Assembly (NCBI GenBank): GCA_031308135.1
Contig: JAHLJT010009419.1
Coordinates: 31,896,869 to 31,960,868 of the forward strand
Reading direction: 5' to 3'
Source: Acheta domesticus
Lineage: Eukaryota > Arthropoda > Insecta > Orthoptera > Gryllidae
Length of the DNA: 64,000 bases
The notes beneath the pieces were generated by a model, which made no database searches, was not told where the DNA came from, and was given only the letters and a program-made list of their open reading frames with translations. Below are positions 1 to 12,375 of the stretch, one piece after another. How positions within the stretch are numbered: position 1 is the first letter of the stretch; the number at the start of each line of letters is the position of its first letter. Both the position numbers and the translations under genes were made by a program.

Positions 1-221
1 CGCGGAAGTGCGTGTAACAAAGCGTTGGCGTCGCCGGTAATTAGAGTCGGTTCTGCGGTCGCACCGCAGTGCCGAGCCGACGCCGACGAGCCGCTTTCTA
101 GAAGGCTCTCTCGCCCGACTCGACACAGTCCTCAGCGGGCCTCTGCGGAGCAACGCCGACTTCACGTGGACTTTTCATGGTAAACGAACGGATACTGGCT
201 TACGTGGCTCAGGGCAACAAT
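1..221. other. GC-rich block at left edge, no gene seen
   Basis: The first ~180 bases are rich in CpG and in GCCGACG-type motifs and run off the left edge. The next 40 bases lead into the SINE that follows. No open frame with recognisable protein content crosses the block. It resembles the other CpG-dense blocks in this window. Confidence 0.5.
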
Positions 222-662
222 TGATATTACTTCAGTTCCTCTGATCGGGTGGTCCTTGGGTTTGAGTCCCGACGGTGGCAGTATTTAAGAGCTGAGTAGA
301 TACGTCGAGTTCAGTCGCTGCCTGGAGGAGAATTCTAGCGGCCGGCTACTGCGGTCGTAGTTTTCCGTGGTTTCTCCGAACAACACCAGGCGAATACCGG
401 AGCTGCATCCTATAATGCGAACCACGGAGCGCGTGAGGTGTTTCCTACCTCATCCTTCTCCTATCCTCACGTTTACTTCCACACACACTTTCATGTAATA
501 CACTATCACACATGTCGGGAGTGTAGTGATTATCCCGGCTGGGGCGGTGCCTCGCAGAAGGGAGATAGCTGGTTGAGGAAAACCCCGCAAGCTGACATGT
601 CGGTCAGCCGGAGGGAAATTCCCTCCATCCCGACCACTCTGAGCGCAAGAAGGTATAAAGCT
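222..662 (+). mobile_element. tRNA-derived SINE, family A, copy 1
   Basis: The head holds GGGTTTGAGTCCCGACGG, close to an RNA polymerase III B box. It is followed by the family core GAATTCTAGCGGCCGGCT and then TTTTCCGTGGTTTCTCCGA. The same order (B-box head, TCGCTG motif, GAATTCTAGCGG core, CCACGG, pyrimidine-rich middle, AGGTCGGCGCCGG-like 3' part) recurs at eight places in this window, which defines the family. This copy is nearly full length but diverged toward its 3' end. Open frames over it are by-products of the repeat. Boundaries are accurate to roughly 15 bases. The family is not identified by name. Confidence 0.75.
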
Positions 663-3164
663 ATGGTTTCTATTCACGCGTCTCCTGCCCTCTATTGAAA
701 ATCGTAACCCCTAGGCCAGAGTCGCATTGCTTAAGACCATGCGAGAGTATCAGAAAATCAGAATACTCTGGGTTGTGATGCATTCTGCGTTGGAAGAGCC
801 AGCAAGCAGTCCGACTGCAGCCACTAGACAGTGAGGTGGTATGTATTTTTGTGAGTTTCACAACCACTCATCATTCGTTCAACAATGGTTAAAAATACCA
901 TAAAGCTCGAACCTTAGATAAAAGTCAAACTTTTAGAAGCAAGAAAAACTCAGAAGGTGCCAATGGAGAATGTTGAATAAGCATTTGTTGGTTATTTCTG
1001 CCACTGATAAGTTATATGTTAATGTAATTTAATAATTATAATAAATGTATGTAATTTACTTGTTTCAGGACGGAAATACAATTTTACAAGTGTTATAAAA
1101 TGGAAAACCTTGCATAAAACGTAAAACTTCCTAAACCGGGGTTTTACTCCCGATCTATTCCGGCTTAGACGGATTTTACTGTATAATAAATTTTAATTAA
1201 CGGTGACTATTAATAAAAAGCGTGGTGAAAAGCATAAAGCGTTTTATCGTATTATTTCATCGTAGCTTTCAGAAATATTTAAATGGCAACGTACATTTTA
1301 TTTCGATAATTTGTGTAGGTTAAGACGTCTTTTAAAATATTGTAAATGCATTGCTATTTAATATATTCATTTTTATCTTTTGAAGGAGATAGTTGCATTT
1401 ATATGAGCCACGTGAATTGAAAGTCAAACGCTCAACAAAATTAACTAGTGATTTAGGAACAGAATGGGTGTAATAATGTATCAACATTTGGCAAGATCCT
1501 GAATAATTCCGATTTCCGAGGGTGATAAATGAAAGAGGAGTTCTGATTGTGAGACTTGAAGAAACTATTTTCTTACATCTTCACATCAGAGAATTTATGG
1601 ATATTCGAGTAACTCACTGTAACAAACTGCGACGGTTTGCAATCAGAAAAAGAAACATATTAAAAATGAATATAAAATGTAGCTCAACTCGTAGCCTGTA
1701 GAAGCAAAAACTTCTCAACAAATAAGCTACACTTTATAAGCCTAATAAAATAGAATTAAAAGAAAAACATGATATGTAGGAACATTGTAGTTTTCTGATG
1801 ATACATTCACAACAATTAGAGCCAGATTGTTACAAATTTGTTAAAATTTTAAATAATCTAGTAATAATGACTTGTAGTTTGTGTAATTTCATTTTCTATT
1901 TTTTTAATCGTTTAGAAAAGTTCGTGCATCGCTGTTTGTATTTGTTTTTGTATCAAATAAAAAGGAAATTCCAAATATTGCAATTTTTAATGTACGATTC
2001 CTATAAGAACATATCTGGTGAAGCCACAACTGCATAAAATCATAATAAAAAATATTACTTTTCCGCCCACTGAACCATTATGTAACTCCGTTTTTATCGG
2101 TCAAAATTTCTCTTAGTAAATTATCTAAACAGGCAACTGCTGCAGATGGATTCATTGAGTTAGAGAACAAAGAATTTTCTTTCAAAACCAATCATTCAAT
2201 GAAAACACATTTCACTGACAGACAAAGCTCTTTCCATCATTGTATTATTCTGCCTTGGATTACGGAGTATTAATGAATTGAATAAAAACAATGGAAGCAA
2301 CATTACCAAGCGAAAGTGAAGCAAAATACGAGTTTAGTTAATAACTGCATAGCTTACATGCACATATTACTTTTTCAACCATAAAAGCAGTGGTAACTGG
2401 TACCCAAAAATATGGTGGTTGAAACTCCACCCACTGATTCACGTGTAATTCGCTAAATTTAAAACTCATTAATAGAATTAATCGTAGCAAAAGTATGCAA
2501 CTTCACTAAAGTTAATCTTTATAAATGTCTACAACAACACGTACAAAAAGAACTATGAACAGATCTGAGGAGATTACTTCTTTATTGAGAAAGAATAATT
2601 CAGTACAATCCATTACGAAGGACACTAAATCGAATATAAATTTTCCTAACTTAAAAGTATTTGAATATTATCTGGAGATTGTGCAACCGTGCATCTTAAA
2701 CACAAGACGTCACTACTTGAAAGTAGAATTAGTTGTGTAGAATAGTTCTGGAGTTCTTTAGTTATTAACGAATCGACTGAAATACCGTAGATGCTCTATT
2801 CTCTCTCGATTTTTTCTCAAAACAAAGTTACTTTACGTTTAGTAATTTCTGAAGTAATGAAACGAAGAAAAATCTGTTAATGAAATTCAGCTAGAATTGT
2901 TTAAATAATAATTGTGTTTTTGGAATGTATTTTTTCACATAACTTTTGAAAGACAGTTGATGTAGAACCAAATAATTTTCATAGTAGAAACGGAGAGAAG
3001 ACAACACGCATGGTTCATTTGAATCTACCTTCGGGGCGCTGTGCTTCACCACCCTCTTCCACACAGGCTCCACGCACCTCACCTCGGACAACTCGTTAGA
3101 AAAGTTGTACGGGGGGGACAAGTTGGACTCGGGGCCCCTCTCTTCTCCACGGGAAATTAATTTA
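663..3164. other. AT-rich non-coding stretch
   Basis: About 2.5 kb of AT-rich DNA with no open frame above 80 codons and no recognisable domain. A possible 3' splice acceptor (TACTTGTTTCAG followed by GACGG) lies near 1060-1075, but no exon can be supported after it. The short frames around 1800-2740 and 2890-3120 have no recognisable content. Confidence 0.6.
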
Positions 3165-3420
3165 ACGTCACGGGCGAGGCCGAGGTGAAGGAGGGGCGAG
3201 GGCAGAGGACGGGAGGGCGAGGACGAAGGGAAGGCGGGCGAGGACGGGGTGAGGACGGGGCCAGGTCGGGGAGGAAACGGGCCAGGGTGGGCAAGGGAAG
3301 AGTGAGGACGATGTGAAAGCGACTGAGGGCGGCGCCAGGACCGAAGGTGCAGACGAGGATACGGGTTCTCCGCAAAGCCCCAACGGGCGACCTCACACCT
3401 CGCGAGACGTCTGCGACGGT
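3165..3420. repeat. G-rich degenerate minisatellite, GAGGACGGG-like
   Basis: The + strand is purine-rich with loosely repeated GCGAGGACGGGG and GAGGACGGGG blocks between about 3180 and 3320. The two overlapping minus-strand open frames here are proline/arginine-rich and reflect composition only. Confidence 0.5.
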
Positions 3421-4261
3421 TCAGGCATCTACGTCACACCACTCAGCTGAGAGATACATCTGAATAAGCTACCTTGTCTAGATACATTTCTTAAACTTCG
3501 CAGTTTTCTTGCAAATATTTTAAAAGTAATTTGAAGAAAATTTTCTGCCTATGTAAAACCAACAATATACATTACTTGCTGAAACAATTTTAAACCTACA
3601 TTAGACGCATTAAATTAATGTATTTAAGGCAATAATGTAAAGAAAGAAATGAAGATGTTTTAAACAGAGTCGGATTATCATCATATATCCTGTTGTACGG
3701 TACAGAATAAACCCTGTGTGGTCCACTACTTCACACACTTGTTAATGCCAAAAGGATTTTACTCCCCTGAGAGAGCACCCGGGCAACGGCTCTTACCGTC
3801 ACCCCTCGCGGAAGTACACCGTTGACCTGGTATTTGGATACGTCGGAACTCTAGGCCAAAACGCGAAATTTGCCATACGCATGCACTTCTACCCTTCTCT
3901 TGGGTGAGGTCGTGTAGCCAGTTCAAAACTACCAACAGTCCGCGTTGTTACCGGGGTTGTTCATGCCTTTTATTGCTTTCGGAATACGTTTCTCCTCAAC
4001 ATCCATGAGTGTCTGTCTCTGACAGGACGAAGCCAAGAGCACAACCGCGGACCATCCGTCTTGTTCCACCACGAGAGTATGGAGACCCCCAACGCGTTCC
4101 CTTACTACGATCTTCCTTTGCTAACAATGTATCACCGGGAATCTGGGCACTCGGACGGTAGGTAACCGTTCTCGTCAGGGCAAATCCACCCGCGGGAAAA
4201 TTAAATCATCGATGGCTGGGAATCGAGGTAGTCGCCGGAGTCGTGGTAAGATATACACCCA
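3421..4261. other. Unassigned stretch, no gene seen
   Basis: Mixed-composition DNA. The part from about 3720 to 4260 is more GC-balanced than its AT-rich surroundings and could be old repeat sequence, but no second copy is visible in this window. No domain or RNA gene was recognised. Confidence 0.4.
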
Positions 4262-5566
4262 GCTAGTGGTGCTACAGAATGGCACAGACTTTCCCGTATT
4301 AGTTTTCTATTTTCTTGGGTCTTCGCTAGCTATTCGGAATTGCCACATACTCTTTCTTGCCAGCTACCATCTATCACCGCCAAAAGTACATTTTCTTTGT
4401 CATTTTCTTAATTTTTCGGTTTCCTATTGGTAGAACGACAATATTAATTTTAGAATATTAAAGAACACAAAAACCTAGCCGTAAATGGCAATTTTCTTTT
4501 AAAAATTATGTGCCGTTTAAGAGAAAATGGCGTTTTAGCACTATTAAAAATGCGAAATTTGAAACTCATTTTCACAGAAAATGATTGAGTTTTCAAAATA
4601 CTTTATTTGAAGTTATTTGAAGCACTTACACTCACAAATATAATAATGTTTATAAATTGCTCGTAATGTGCATATTAAAGATGTGAGAGATCTTTCAAAA
4701 AAATTACAATTATGTAATTTTTGTAAAAAACAAAAAAATAACTCGAAATAAACTTTACGCTATACTAAAAGTGTAACTAGCACTATCCGTTACAAAAGTT
4801 TCAAGAAAAAAATTGCAGGCATATACGAGAAAATGGCGTTTGAGCATTTGTGAAAATGCCGAAATTTGAGCTACTTTTCACTGAAAACGGTAGTGTTTTC
4901 GAGAAACTTTACTTGACATTATTTGAAGCATATATACTCGTAAATATAATAATGTGAAAAAATCGTCGATAATGTAAATATTAACGACGTGAGAGACAAG
5001 TAAAAAACTTTACATTTTTGTAATTTTTGAAAAAACCAACCGATAGACCAAAATGGCTTTTACTGTCATTGATAGAGTACATTTACCACTATCCCTACCA
5101 AAAGTTTAAAGAAAAAATTTGGAGCCGTTTTTGAGAAAATTTTTAAAATGCCCGAGGGGCTTCATATAAATTACCCCCAAATTTTGAAGAATCTTTTTCA
5201 AAATCTCAAAGCTTTGACTAGAATCAGATCGACCGGGGAATATCCATTTTGGAAGAAATCGTACGTATGGTTTAGGCGCTAGCAGTGTTCACAGACGGAC
5301 AGACAGACGGACGGACAGACGGACGTTTTCCTTTCAATTGGGTTTTCGGTATCAAGGACCTAGAAAACAGGGTTTCTGGCTACACCACGTGTTAGGGGAT
5401 TTTATTTCTTAATTTAGCAACTAGGTTTTATCTACTTATTCGTTTTCACGGCCCGGCAATTAATTTTTTCCGCCGAAAATTGGCCATTTTTTCGCGCAGC
5501 ATTACATAACTTTCCCTATACTACGTATATCACTCCGTGTATACGTACGTATACGGGAAAGTAAAA
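4262..5566 (+). mobile_element. Composite repeat element B, copy 1 (shorter)
   Basis: This is homologous, in the same orientation, to 62137-63736. It begins CTAGTGGTGCTACAGAATGG and has three parts. First is a ~260-base head. Next is a tandem section in which GAGAAAAT recurs at 4521, 4827 and 5133, an exact 306-base spacing. Last is a tail with a GACGGACAGAC run (5291-5325), GGCCCGGCAATTAATTTTTT, and a terminal hairpin. Compared with copy 2 it lacks one internal repeat. No transposase is visible, so it is non-autonomous. A tandem-repeat core with a 3' hairpin resembles non-autonomous Helitron-like (HINE/DINE) elements, but that class assignment is inference. Confidence 0.7.
5510..5561 (+). 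other. Terminal hairpin of element B copy 1
   Basis: CTTTCCCTATAC pairs with GTATACGGGAAAG about 28 bases later, with one bulge. The right arm overlaps a perfect 16-base palindrome GTATACGTACGTATAC at 5539-5554. The equivalent hairpin in copy 2 is extended by a 24-base tandem duplication. Its place at the shared 3' boundary suggests an end-recognition structure. Confidence 0.6.
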
Positions 5567-6805
5567 ATGATTCTCATGTATAAGTTCACTGGTAAGGTAT
5601 ATAGGCAGAGTTGATTGAAATAACATGATAATTCGCGCTCGGGGCATGCTCACCGAATTATTATGTGTCGTACAAGAGATTGCTGCTAAATCGAATCACA
5701 GAGAATTTAAATGTCGTTTCGGTGAGTATCATGTTCATGCCGTTATCAATAATATGTAACCGAAATATTTTTGTTATGAAGTCGCTATGTATAAGGGATG
5801 AAGAACAAAGAGAATGGTGTGTAATCGTACTTCAACAACCGCAGAGTATCACACGAGAGAGTAAATATATTTGTACTGATCTAATAAAAGCTACTCCACA
5901 ATACTGAGCTGAAGATTAATATTTTTTCAGGGATATGGCACGAGACACTTGCGTACCTTTCTTAAAACTCGTATTTTTCTTGCGTCTATTACCAAGTTTT
6001 CACTTCTTCGAAAAACAGTTTTTAAAACTGATTTCAAAAGAAGAACGTGTGTCTATAAGTATTGCGTAAAGTGGGACTACAAGTTGTGTATCAGATTAAA
6101 CGTGTAGATTTTTGACAATGGGTTCACAGATATCTCTCAGAGGCAAAATAAAATTATGAATGTTACCTAAGACGTAAGTAATGATAAATGATTTTTTGGT
6201 ATCTGACTCATCTTTACCTGATTGCTCAGTGAACAAAATATAATTTGTACCATGATTTACTTTCCGATTTTCTTGACAACTCTCTAACTTCTTTAACTTC
6301 TATTCATATTCTGCAATTTATGAAAATACCACCTACCTACAGAATATGTAAATTTGTTTCAATCTCTTGAAGAAATAACAGTTAAGGAAATATAGTGATA
6401 TGGAAAACCACGAGTCGCCTTTGTTGTGTGGGTGGCCATACCAAATCTCGTGTTACGCCCAAGGACAATTAATCTTTAGAAAGGATAAATTCATTCTAGC
6501 TTTTTTTGTAAAGAATACATGAAATCTATCCGTGTTCAACAATTTCTGAATGTGCCATCCTGCCGAAAATGGCAACAGAGAATAGATGCGTTAAAGATTT
6601 ACGAAAACATGATCTAATTACGATATACTATGTTGATCACGTTTTGTAATTCAATAAGAGAGTTAGGCCTTCCTAAACGAAACTCCTCATTCCTCTCTGT
6701 GTCGTCCGTGATCTTCACTCGCGAGTTTAGTGTACCCGGTTGCTGATTGACTGGTGATTTAGCGTCGTCAACGACGAGGTCATTAAACCTGTAAGTGTAG
6801 TGCAT
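5567..6805. other. AT-rich non-coding stretch
   Basis: No gene or repeat was recognised. An acceptor-like ATTTTTTCAG near 5925-5933 is followed by no supportable exon. Confidence 0.5.
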
Positions 6806-7290
6806 GTTTTTTAGCGAGAGGGTGTGATCTTCTCCCGCTGGATGGCGATATCCAGCGCTGACCTACCGTCGGCTAGCGGGTTCTTTTCCCAGTCAGGTAT
6901 TTCCTACCAGTTGGGCCCCGCTTCAGCTCGAGCAAGCTCTAAGCTCCTGACAGGCCTCCCGAAACGCGTGGTAATGTAATGCATGTTAGTGAAGGATGTG
7001 TAAAGTAAAGGGGTGAGTATATATCAAGGAAGAGAAAGGAAAGATCGCTCTCGGTTTGTGGCACGTTTGTTAGGCTACTGCTCCGATATTCACCTGGTGT
7101 TGATCGACGAAAAACCAGGGAAAACTACCAATCGGAACAGCCGGTCGCTACAATTCTCCTCTCTCCAGACAGATTCTCCAGACAGCGACTGAGTTCGACC
7201 TCACTGACAAACTACTGTCGTAAATACTACCACCGTCGGGACGCAAACCTAGGACCTTCCCAGTCATAGGCATTACAGTGGCATGAATTG
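6806..7290 (-). mobile_element. tRNA-derived SINE, family A, copy 2
   Basis: Reverse-oriented and close to full length. It shows CGACCTACCGTCGGCTAG, TGCTCCGATATTCACCTGG, CAGGGAAAACTACCAATCGG, GGTCGCTACAATTCTCC, and the head GACGCAAACCTAGG (minus-strand CCTAGGTTTGCGTCC, a degenerate B box). It matches copy 5 at 27950-28405 in motif order throughout. Confidence 0.8.
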
Positions 7291-7319
7291 AAGCTCTGAG
7301 CCATTCTCGGTAGCGAACA

Positions 7320-7765
7320 CCCCGTTAGCGATACGAGACTAAAAAGAGACAGCGCCGGGCACAAAGGAGGAGGGTGGGTGGCAGGTGCGCGCCGGTCCCG
7401 CGCTGCTCGGGTTAACTTAATCAGCCCGTGAGCCGCGCGCGGCGCGTGAACGCGGCCGCTCTCAAGGGGCTCAAGGGGCCGGCTGGCGAGGTCCGTTTCT
7501 TTTCCCGAGCGCGCGCGCGCGCGGGCGGGCGGGCGGGCGATTCCAGCGGCCACCTTAATGAAAGGACCGGTCCCGGCCCCGCCCTGCCCGACGCGGCGCG
7601 GCCCGCGTACGGCTCGGCGAGAAGCAATCTGCGAGGCGGCGCTCGCTGTTTGAGTTTCATCTGGGCGCCGCGAGGGGCGCGGCGGTGCCGCGCCGGCAGA
7701 AGAAACAAGGGGCGCCAGAGCGAACGCCACGTCGGGGCAGACGGCGGGGAAAGCACTTGAGGGAA
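7320..7765. promoter_or_regulatory. CpG-dense island
   Basis: This block is very rich in CpG, with GCGCGCGCGCGCG and GCGGGCGGGCGGGCGG near 7509-7540. It has open frames of 110-195 codons on both strands that overlap each other and are alanine/arginine/proline-rich, as expected from composition. It could be a CpG-island promoter or enhancer. No TATA box, initiator or exon could be fixed. Confidence 0.4.
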
Positions 7766-9465
7766 GAACAAGGTGACAGGGATAAGTAGAATTAAACTTG
7801 TTTACAACTGGCACTGGAAAGAACGTGGGAGACTTAGGAGATGTATCAACGTACGAAAATAAATTAAAGTTGACATGAAAGGAGTAAAATGCACGTAATC
7901 TAACAAATAAGTAGTAAATTTCTGCGACAAGTCGTGCGAATTTTCTTGGTTGTTACAGATTTCGAAGTGACGTCGCCTGGATTGCCGATAGCGCTTTAAT
8001 GAAACAAATATGATTAATAACGCAATAAAAGAGAGTAATAAATTGTAAATAATGAAATATAATGAAAATAATGGTAATAATGAAAATGTTGATAATATAC
8101 AGTTAACAGAACTTCATGGAGAAAAATAAGGATAAAATCACAACAAACGTAACAATTAAAGGTACAATTACGGTTGAAGCATTGCAGAATGAATCTGTAC
8201 GACGGATATGTCACTTGACTGATAACAAAAGCAGTGAAGATATGCAAAAGACATTGGTGACTTCAATTTAAATGAGCGAATAAATTATTTAAGACAAAAA
8301 TGTTAATAGAATGATTAAAGTCAGTCTGCTAAAATAATTCTTCAACCGCATTCTTCTTCTAAAGAAAACACACAGCCGGATTTAAAAAAACAAAACTTTT
8401 TCGAGAACAAATCCCGAAATACCTGATGTCAATGAATGTAATTACTTAACAAAAATATCGTAGATAATAGAAAGAAATATACAACTATTTGCACACTCTT
8501 GTGAATATAAAATTTCGCTACATACCAAAATGAAGGAAATAAAATGAAAAATCACGTAGAATGAAACGAGGGGCAGTTCAAAAGACACAATTTCTAATAG
8601 CGGGGAAGTAATGAGTAGACAGAAAATGAGAAACGGGCCCAGCGCCGAGAGCCTGCGTACTTCCCCGGAGCTTAGCCCTCGCTGCGCACACAGGGCGGGA
8701 AGAGAAACGTTATTTAAAAGGTAGCAGAAGTTTATACGGAGCGAAGTTCCTAGAAGAGAATTAAAAACACGGTGTTAATGAAAATGTCTCTGATGATGAA
8801 AACTACTCGATAGCGTTTAAAGACGGCTTGAGCGCCATGTTTGAAGCTGACCTTCGTTGATGATTTTGCTTGAACATGCTACGTAAAAAAGGTAAGGACA
8901 ATTGGCAATATATTTTTAAAATATGAAAATTACTGTGTCTACAACATTGCACAAAACAAGAGATGAATTCACGTTCTGGGTTTTAGTATACGTTTACATT
9001 CGTATTTTCAGGATCGGATTACTGGTATATCCAACAATATTCATAACATAATGTAACGTTTTGTAGGATCGTATGACACGCTAACAAATACACACTATAT
9101 CTGTTTCATAGAAAAATTTGTTTAATGTTTCTGCGAACTGTAAAGCAGATTTTGTTTCCTCACAGATTGATAAATGAGATTATGTTAGGGAATGGGGATT
9201 TTTTTACGATGTGTGAATAAAACTTGAAACTTTTTTAAATGTATTTAAGCGCATTGAGTCAAAGAGTGGAAGTACAGATAACGTAAGATTTGACACATCA
9301 TATTCTTCTTTTTAAACTTCCAGAGAATTTTGCATTTTCAACGTAGGGTACCCGACGTTCATATTATCCCCCAATCATAAATATTCTATGATAATTTCAA
9401 GCAAAAAGTTACTAAAGCACGATAATGTAATTCCATCACAGTTACACTTCTGAACGACCGGTCAA
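7766..9465. other. AT-rich non-coding stretch
   Basis: About 1.7 kb with no recognisable gene. A short GC-balanced patch lies at 8630-8700. Confidence 0.5.
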
Positions 9466-9912
9466 TCACCGATAGTTTGCCCTCGAGTCGTGTTCATTTG
9501 TTCCCAACTCGGGCAGGGAAAGAACTGCCCGCTGGGAACGCAGGCGAGTGTTTTCAAACCAACGCAAAGGGCAGCGGACCGCGTGGCGCCGGCGAACGCG
9601 GAGGGGGAAGGGGAGGGGGAGGAGGCGCGTGGGCGGACAGGCGAGGCGAGGCGACGTGACGTGAGCGAACGCGTCCGCCGCCGGTCGCACCGCGCCCTGC
9701 GCCTGCCTCTCCCGCCGGATGGCGGATCACAGAGAAATCCGCGCGTCATTTCAGACCGCAGTGCGGGCGGCAGCGGATTTCACAAACAGCGCGCTGCAAA
9801 AGCGATAGGGCCCGTTAGGCCTACACGCATATAGATCACAGGAAAAAGGCCGTCACTTGAGCTATGTCAGCGTGAAACGCGCGCGGCCGCGCGCGACCGA
9901 GCGAATCGGGGC
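9466..9912. promoter_or_regulatory. CpG-dense island
   Basis: GC-rich with runs such as GGCGAGGCGAGGCGACGTGACG near 9640-9662; TGACGT is a CRE-like half-palindrome. Overlapping open frames on both strands share no conserved protein signature and are treated as compositional. Confidence 0.4.
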
Positions 9913-9940
9913 GGCGCGAGGAGGGGGGAGAGGTTGGGTG

Positions 9941-10130
9941 AAGGAGGGTGAGATGGAGTGGAGAAGGGTGAGATGGGGTGGAGAAGGGTGAGATGAAGTG
10001 GAGAAAGGTGCGATGGAATGGAGAAGGGTGAAATGGGGTGGAGGAGAGTGAGATGGGGTGGAGAATGGTGAGGTGGGGTGGAGAAGGGTGAAATGGGGTG
10101 AAGAAGGGTGAGAGGGGGTGGAGAAGAGGG
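9941..10130 (+). repeat. 20-bp minisatellite, about 9 units
   Basis: The unit is GAGAAGGGTGAGATGGGGTG. Nine units in exact 20-base register run from 9941 to 10120, followed by a partial unit. Units differ by one to four substitutions but not in length. The minus-strand frames over it (HPSPPHLTLLHP-like) are translations of the repeat. Confidence 0.9.
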
Positions 10131-10690
10131 GGAGATGAGGCGGGATGAAATGCATGGAGAATGAGGGACGGGATGGGGTCAGTTGAGTTCAACTGAAAAA
10201 GTGGGAAATGTGGCTGGCGTGCAGAGCAGGTTTTAAATGGAACGGGACGTGGAAATGGCGCAGTGCCTCTAATAGTGTGAATGAGTTGAAAGGGAATGAT
10301 ATTGGGGCGTGGGAAAAGCTGCTGAACTCACAAAATAGGCCACCGTACGTGTACTGGATGAAAACCATACGTGTACGGGAACAATACACACGATGGGTCG
10401 AAAGGAAATGGATAAGGAAGTTAGAAGGTAAAGTACAGAAGAAACCAGTATAACTCAACTTTGTGCAGCGACAAAACTAGTAATTGTGCAAGATGGAACA
10501 ATAAATGAATGCACAGAAAAAAAAACAACCAAGAGTGAGCTCCACGAACCAGAAAAGATTGAAAATAAAGAAAGTGATTTAAGAGGCCAGGAGATCTGCC
10601 TGAGAGACGCCCCAGCAAACAGGAAGAACATTTTTGATGGCGATAACCTAGATGGAGAGAATCTACATTTAAAAAAAAAGGCCAAGAGGC
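10131..10690. other. Non-coding stretch
   Basis: Purine-leaning DNA. Frames of 76-142 codons exist on both strands but overlap one another and show no domain. An oligo-A run sits at about 10670. Confidence 0.4.
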
Positions 10691-11060
10691 AAACTGATCT
10701 CCGGTCATATCGCCGCAGTGGGAGAGAGTGGGAGATCCGAAGAGCAGGGCGCTGTGGTCAGCGAGGAAGCGCGCGAGCGGGCGAGTGGGCGGCGATGGGG
10801 GCGGTGGGAGGAACGTGGGAGTGAGCGCGGCACGACAGTGATGAATCACTGAGTGGGAAGCTTTATTGGACCCTGTCCATTATGCCGTGCATAATGCCGC
10901 CGCCGCCGCCGTTGCTGCGCAAGTCGGCCAGCCTCCTCTGCCCGTCGCGCTATTGGATTCTTCCTCTCGCTATTTATCACGGCTTGACAGATTTTGGGGC
11001 ACGCGCGCCACTCGCACGCGGCCGGAGGAAGCGCGGATGCACGTCCTGACGCTTTTCACT
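10691..11060. promoter_or_regulatory. CpG-rich block with two perfect dyads
   Basis: The GC-rich block includes CAGTGATGAATCACTG (10836-10851, 7-base arms) and ATTATGC-CGT-GCATAAT (10879-10895). A CCG triplet run follows at about 10897-10914. Downstream are a reverse CCAAT (TATTGG) and TTGACAG. The density of symmetric sites suggests a cis-regulatory module bound by dimers; this is inference. Confidence 0.4.
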
Positions 11061-11227
11061 GCTAACGTTTGTTTTCAACCCTTTACAACATTACAAACTC
11101 TTAAACATCAGATCTTTTAAGGATGCAATCAATAAGTTCTTGAAAACGAGCATTCGCGAACAAGACACTCTCGACTGGCAATCGTTGCTGAGGCATTTAT
11201 CATAATCATCTATTAAACAGCTATCTA

Positions 11228-11440
11228 TCAGCACCGCCTCAACGCCCGCTCTGCCCCGTTCGGCTCGGCCTGTTTTCTCCATGCGGTCTGCCCGCCCCGA
11301 ACGCTCCTTCCGGACCCCACACACTCCTTGGATCGTACGCACAGCACGTTCTGCCGACACCGCACTCTCCACCCGGTCTCTCCCTGTTCTACCCTGCTAC
11401 ACTCCGCTCCGCTACGCCACAGCCACGATGCCGTCTTCAT
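11228..11440. other. C-rich block
   Basis: The + strand is cytosine-rich with many CGCTCC and CCGC words. The overlapping frames have no recognisable content. It may be an eroded GC island or minisatellite. Confidence 0.35.
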
Positions 11441-11464
11441 ACATTACGAGTGACATTGTAACTA

Positions 11465-11645
11465 GAAACATTTTGTGGTGAAACCAAATTTGAAGTGAAA
11501 GTTTTGAATCGCGAACCCCCTGTGTTTTTTCGGGTTCTCAAACGTGTTCTTGCAAACTTTGAAAGCAATCGGTTCAGAGGTTCGAAATTTATTGTGTGAC
11601 AAACACCCACAAACATACCTACGTACACATACGTTACTTCTTAAA
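11465..11645. repeat. Possible interspersed-repeat fragment
   Basis: It contains GCAATCGGTTCAGAGGTTCG followed by GTGTGACAAACACCC and ACAAACATACCTACGTACAC. This order (a 'GGTTCAG.GGTT' phrase, then 'GACAAAC.CAAACATAC') is familiar to me from insect transposon tails. There is no second copy in this window, so the family is not assigned. Confidence 0.35.
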
Positions 11646-12130
11646 AATAAATTCAGATTTGCTTCAGATAGTAGGTAAGAGTAAGAGGCACATATTAGTG
11701 GAATCGAAAAGTGCAGGTACAGAAATTTAAATATGTACTGCTCTATCTCATGTATGCGACTATCTGGCCATTTCCCTCCCCTCTCCCAAGCTGATGAAGA
11801 TGATATGGAATGTATCCTGAAAGAATTAAAAATCAATTTAAGAAATAGATCTCAAATATAAATTTTATGAAGATTATATTACATTTTACGTGTCATACAT
11901 AACATTTGTAACAGACGTTTAATTAAATATTCATATTTCTGAACAACCGCAATATAAAACTCAAGTATGTAAAGAAACTAAGTAGCAGTTACGCAATTCC
12001 ACCAATTTTAGGCGGTTGACAGAAAATCAAACGCCTCACAAAGGAGAAGAAACAACATAATAGTCGAAGATGAACAGGGCACGGAGAAAGAGCGAGGGCA
12101 CGGCAAACGAGGGAATGCCAGTGTAGTAGA
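11646..12130. other. Non-coding stretch
   Basis: AT-rich; no gene recognised. The words GAATGTATCCTGA near 11807 partly match the insect iab-4 microRNA, but the hairpin partner is missing. Confidence 0.5.
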
Positions 12131-12375
12131 AAGTGAAAGAGCAAGGAGGAGATGCAGGGGAGAGGTCGCCCTGCCTTTGTTCCGGCTGGACAATGCAGTT
12201 AGGCGGCCGCCGCGTCCGTTGCAAGTCGCGTAACAGCGTTCAATTATGCGGCTACCCGTCCCGCCCTCCCCCTCCACATCCAACCTCACCCCCTCCCGCC
12301 CGCCGCATACCGCAGTTGGAGAACGATCTTTATTTAAAGTTGGGAGCGCAGGAAACGGACGGACGCACGTCGCCC
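12131..12375. promoter_or_regulatory. GC-rich block
   Basis: A GC-rich, C-biased block with CCGCCCTCCCCCTCC near 12260. No exon or promoter element can be fixed. Frames on both strands are compositional. Confidence 0.35.

Noticed and set aside
5291..5325. GACGGACAGAC run as an independent microsatellite
   Set aside because: It recurs at the matching position in element B copy 2, so it belongs to the element.
11795..11830. Possible iab-4 microRNA (GAATGTATCCTGA match)
   Set aside because: Only about a dozen bases match, the rest of the mature sequence differs, and no complementary arm lies nearby.
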